From Myxococcales bacterium (GTDB lineage: Bacteria; Myxococcota_A; Polyangia; Polyangiales; Polyangiaceae), in NCBI GenBank assembly GCA_016794345.1, contig JAEUKE010000153.1, positions 294,480 to 358,479 of the forward strand: a DNA stretch of 64,000 nucleotides, given 5' to 3'. Both the position numbers and the translations under genes were made by a program. Shown one piece after another: positions 62,684 to 64,000 of this stretch. Each line of letters opens with the position of its first letter. Position 1 is the first letter of the stretch. The notes under the pieces are model-generated. The model worked only from the letters and a program-made list of their open reading frames with translations, was not told where the DNA came from and did not search any database.

Positions 62684-64000
62684 ATGGCGGCTGACGGGAG
62701 CGAGGCGCTGCTGGTCGGGGTCGGGTTTCGTCCCGAGATCGCCGGCCCGCTCTTGCGCGGCGAAGGGGAGGCCACCTTCCTCGAGCTCCTGCTCGAGGAG
62801 CGCCTCGCCTCCCGCGAGCGCGCCCTCGAGGCCGAGGCGCTCGCCGAGATGCGCCCCGTCGTGGTGCACGGGACGAAGCTCTCGCTCGGCTCGGCCGAAG
62901 GCATCGACGAAGGGCGCGCGACGTTGCTCGGCGACCTCGCGCGGCGCACGCGCGCCTTCGCGGTCACCGAGCACGCAGCCTTCGTCCGCTCGGGCGGCGT
63001 CGAGATCGGGCATCTGACCCCCGTGCCGTTCAGCCGCGCCGCCGCGGACGTGATCGCACGCAACGTGGCGCGCGCGCGCCGTCGCCTGCCGGACGTGCCG
63101 CTGTTGCTCGAGAACGTCGCCTGGCCGCTGCGGCCGGGAGGCGACGAGATGTCCGAGGCGGAGTTCTATGCCCTGCTGGTCGAGCGGACGGGCGCTCGCC
63201 TCCTCTTCGACGTCGGCAACCTCTACGCGAACGCGCGGAACGCCGGCGTCGATCCGTTCGATGCGCTGCGCGACTTTCCGGTCGAGGCCGCCGACATGAT
63301 CCACCTGGCCGGGAGCCTGGAGCGGGGAGGCTTCGTCTACGACACCCATGCGCACGCCGTTCCGGAGGACGTGTTCGCGATGCTCGAGCTCACGCTCGAT
63401 CGGAGGGGTCGCGTGCCGATCGTGCTGGAGCGCGACCACGGGCTCGACTGGACCGAGGTGAGCGGGGAGATCGGGAAGGCGGCCGCGATCGGGAGGCAAG
63501 CAAGGCCGGCGGGCGGAGAGAGTCGGGACCTCGCAGCGAACCGAGAGGCGCTCTCGTTCAGGAAAGGAATGCCTGCGCTCTCCTCCCCCCCGGCCCCCCT
63601 CCGCTCTGCGGAGGGGGAAGAGGCGCTGTGTGCGGAGGGGAGAGAGGCGCTGCGTGTCGATCAGGTCGCGCTCGCTCGAGCGCTGGCCGGCATCGAAGCC
63701 GACGAGCGGCTCGACCCTGTTGCCGTCGCGCGCGCGCGCGACATCCTCACCCACAAGCGCGTCGAGGAGAGCCTGCCGCTCTTGCCCCGGCTCCGAGCCT
63801 TCGCCGGCGTCGCCCCCCTCGCCGAGCGTCACGCTCACGGCACGGTCCGCCCGCGCCGACGCGCCGCGGTGACCGACGCGCGCGCGATCGCCGAGGCCGC
63901 CGCGGCGTCGTCCGACGGCGCGCTCGCGCTCGCCGCGCGGCTCGACCGGCTCGCGCTCGACGCCCGCTTCGTCTTCGACGCCGAAGGGGCCTCGCCCCGA
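62684..64000 (+). CDS. DUF692/MNIO-family enzyme with extra C-terminal domain, cut by the window end
   Basis: Open from 62684 to the window edge (439 codons, no stop). Residues about 8-270 carry the DUF692 (multinuclear non-heme iron oxidase) signatures GVGFRPEI, HGTKLSLGS, TEHAAF, LLLENV, LFDVGNLYANA and DTHAHAVPEDVF. Family members such as BufB and MbnB modify Cys in RiPP peptides; the target here is unseen. A linker that includes SSPPAPLRSAEGEEA, from the in-frame DNA repeat, leads to a C-terminal Ala/Arg-rich domain of unknown type. ATG 62684 has TATGCT 8 nt upstream and no Shine-Dalgarno. It diverges from the small lipoprotein gene. Confidence 0.85.
   Translation, partial: MAADGSEALLVGVGFRPEIAGPLLRGEGEATFLELLLEERLASRERALEAEALAEMRPVVVHGTKLSLGSAEGIDEGRATLLGDLARRTRAFAVTEHAAFVRSGGVEIGHLTPVPFSRAAADVIARNVARARRRLPDVPLLLENVAWPLRPGGDEMSEAEFYALLVERTGARLLFDVGNLYANARNAGVDPFDALRDFPVEAADMIHLAGSLERGGFVYDTHAHAVPEDVFAMLELTLDRRGRVPIVLERDHGLDWTEVSGEIGKAAAIGRQARPAGGESRDLAANREALSFRKGMPALSSPPAPLRSAEGEEALCAEGREALRVDQVALARALAGIEADERLDPVAVARARDILTHKRVEESLPLLPRLRAFAGVAPLAERHAHGTVRPRRRAAVTDARAIAEAAAASSDGALALAARLDRLALDARFVFDAEGASPR
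63581..63617 (+). repeat. in-frame GC-rich palindromic element, copy 2
   Basis: Same structure as the element at 20416-20453: TCCT, seven C, GG, six C, TCCG, then CTCT, GCGGA and a G run. It encodes SSPPAPLRSAEGE in the linker of the DUF692 protein, in the same frame and orientation relative to its gene as copy 1. Confidence 0.8.

Overview
The window reads as chromosomal DNA of a GC-rich Gram-negative predatory or social bacterium, most likely a myxobacterium (Myxococcota, Polyangiales-like). The signs are a MYXO-CTERM-like sorting tail (34225-35553), an AgmX/PglI-type C-terminal domain protein, a golvesin-like domain, a membrane Ser/Thr kinase, many lipoproteins with bacterial lipoboxes, a FadL-type outer-membrane protein and a type II secretion GspC. 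The taxonomic call is inference from these families; no rRNA or tRNA gene was found in the window.

Layout. 61-2657: a membrane coiled-coil protein overlapping a membrane Ser/Thr kinase. 2663-12672: cell-envelope genes (LysM lytic transglycosylase, CXXCH lipoprotein, AgmX-type protein, FadL porin, very large lipoprotein). 12805-17345: housekeeping genes glmU, ribA, holA and gspC, with a 307-bp palindrome-rich spacer between glmU and ribA. 17390-22833: a minus-strand operon of Ppx/HD phosphohydrolase, lipoprotein, DUF4159 and VWA membrane protein. 22882-27477: two small proteins, then sucA, thioesterase and SRPBCC genes, overlapping. 27566-35553: peptide transporter, His-rich lipoprotein, SDR, two secreted proteins built from repeated Cys-pair modules, and the MYXO-CTERM protein.

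35599-41103 is the most interesting region: a tightly packed eight-gene minus-strand operon for sulfur assimilation into cysteine. In transcription order it encodes an Rrf2 regulator, CysK, an E1-like ThiF/MoeB enzyme, a CysO-type sulfur-carrier protein, a 98-residue piece that looks like the missing N-terminal arm of an E1, CysM, a Mec-type JAMM peptidase, and APS kinase fused to a degenerate ATP-sulfurylase. It resembles the mycobacterial CysO-CysM-Mec route but has its own dedicated, apparently split, E1.

41172-53649: acyl-CoA dehydrogenase, cyclic-nucleotide-binding MscS channel, GT-C glycosyltransferase, a truncated MMPL exporter overlapping it tail to tail, an RTX lipoprotein, a sugar-dehydrogenase remnant, a lipoprotein, a class-C beta-lactamase-like hydrolase and another lipoprotein. 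53709-61981: a minus-strand set with a 5'-nucleotidase-type lipoprotein, an EF-hand-like lipoprotein and an outer-membrane barrel, plausibly for phosphate-ester use. 62145-64000: a frameshifted small lipoprotein gene and a DUF692/MNIO enzyme that runs off the window.

Two genome-scale habits show up. At least thirteen first-of-operon genes have a TA-starting hexamer 6-8 nt before the start codon and no Shine-Dalgarno, suggesting many leaderless mRNAs. Internal operon genes typically overlap by ATGA or GTGA, suggesting translational coupling. A 37-38 nt GC-rich palindromic element occurs twice, each time inside a coding sequence and read in the same frame.
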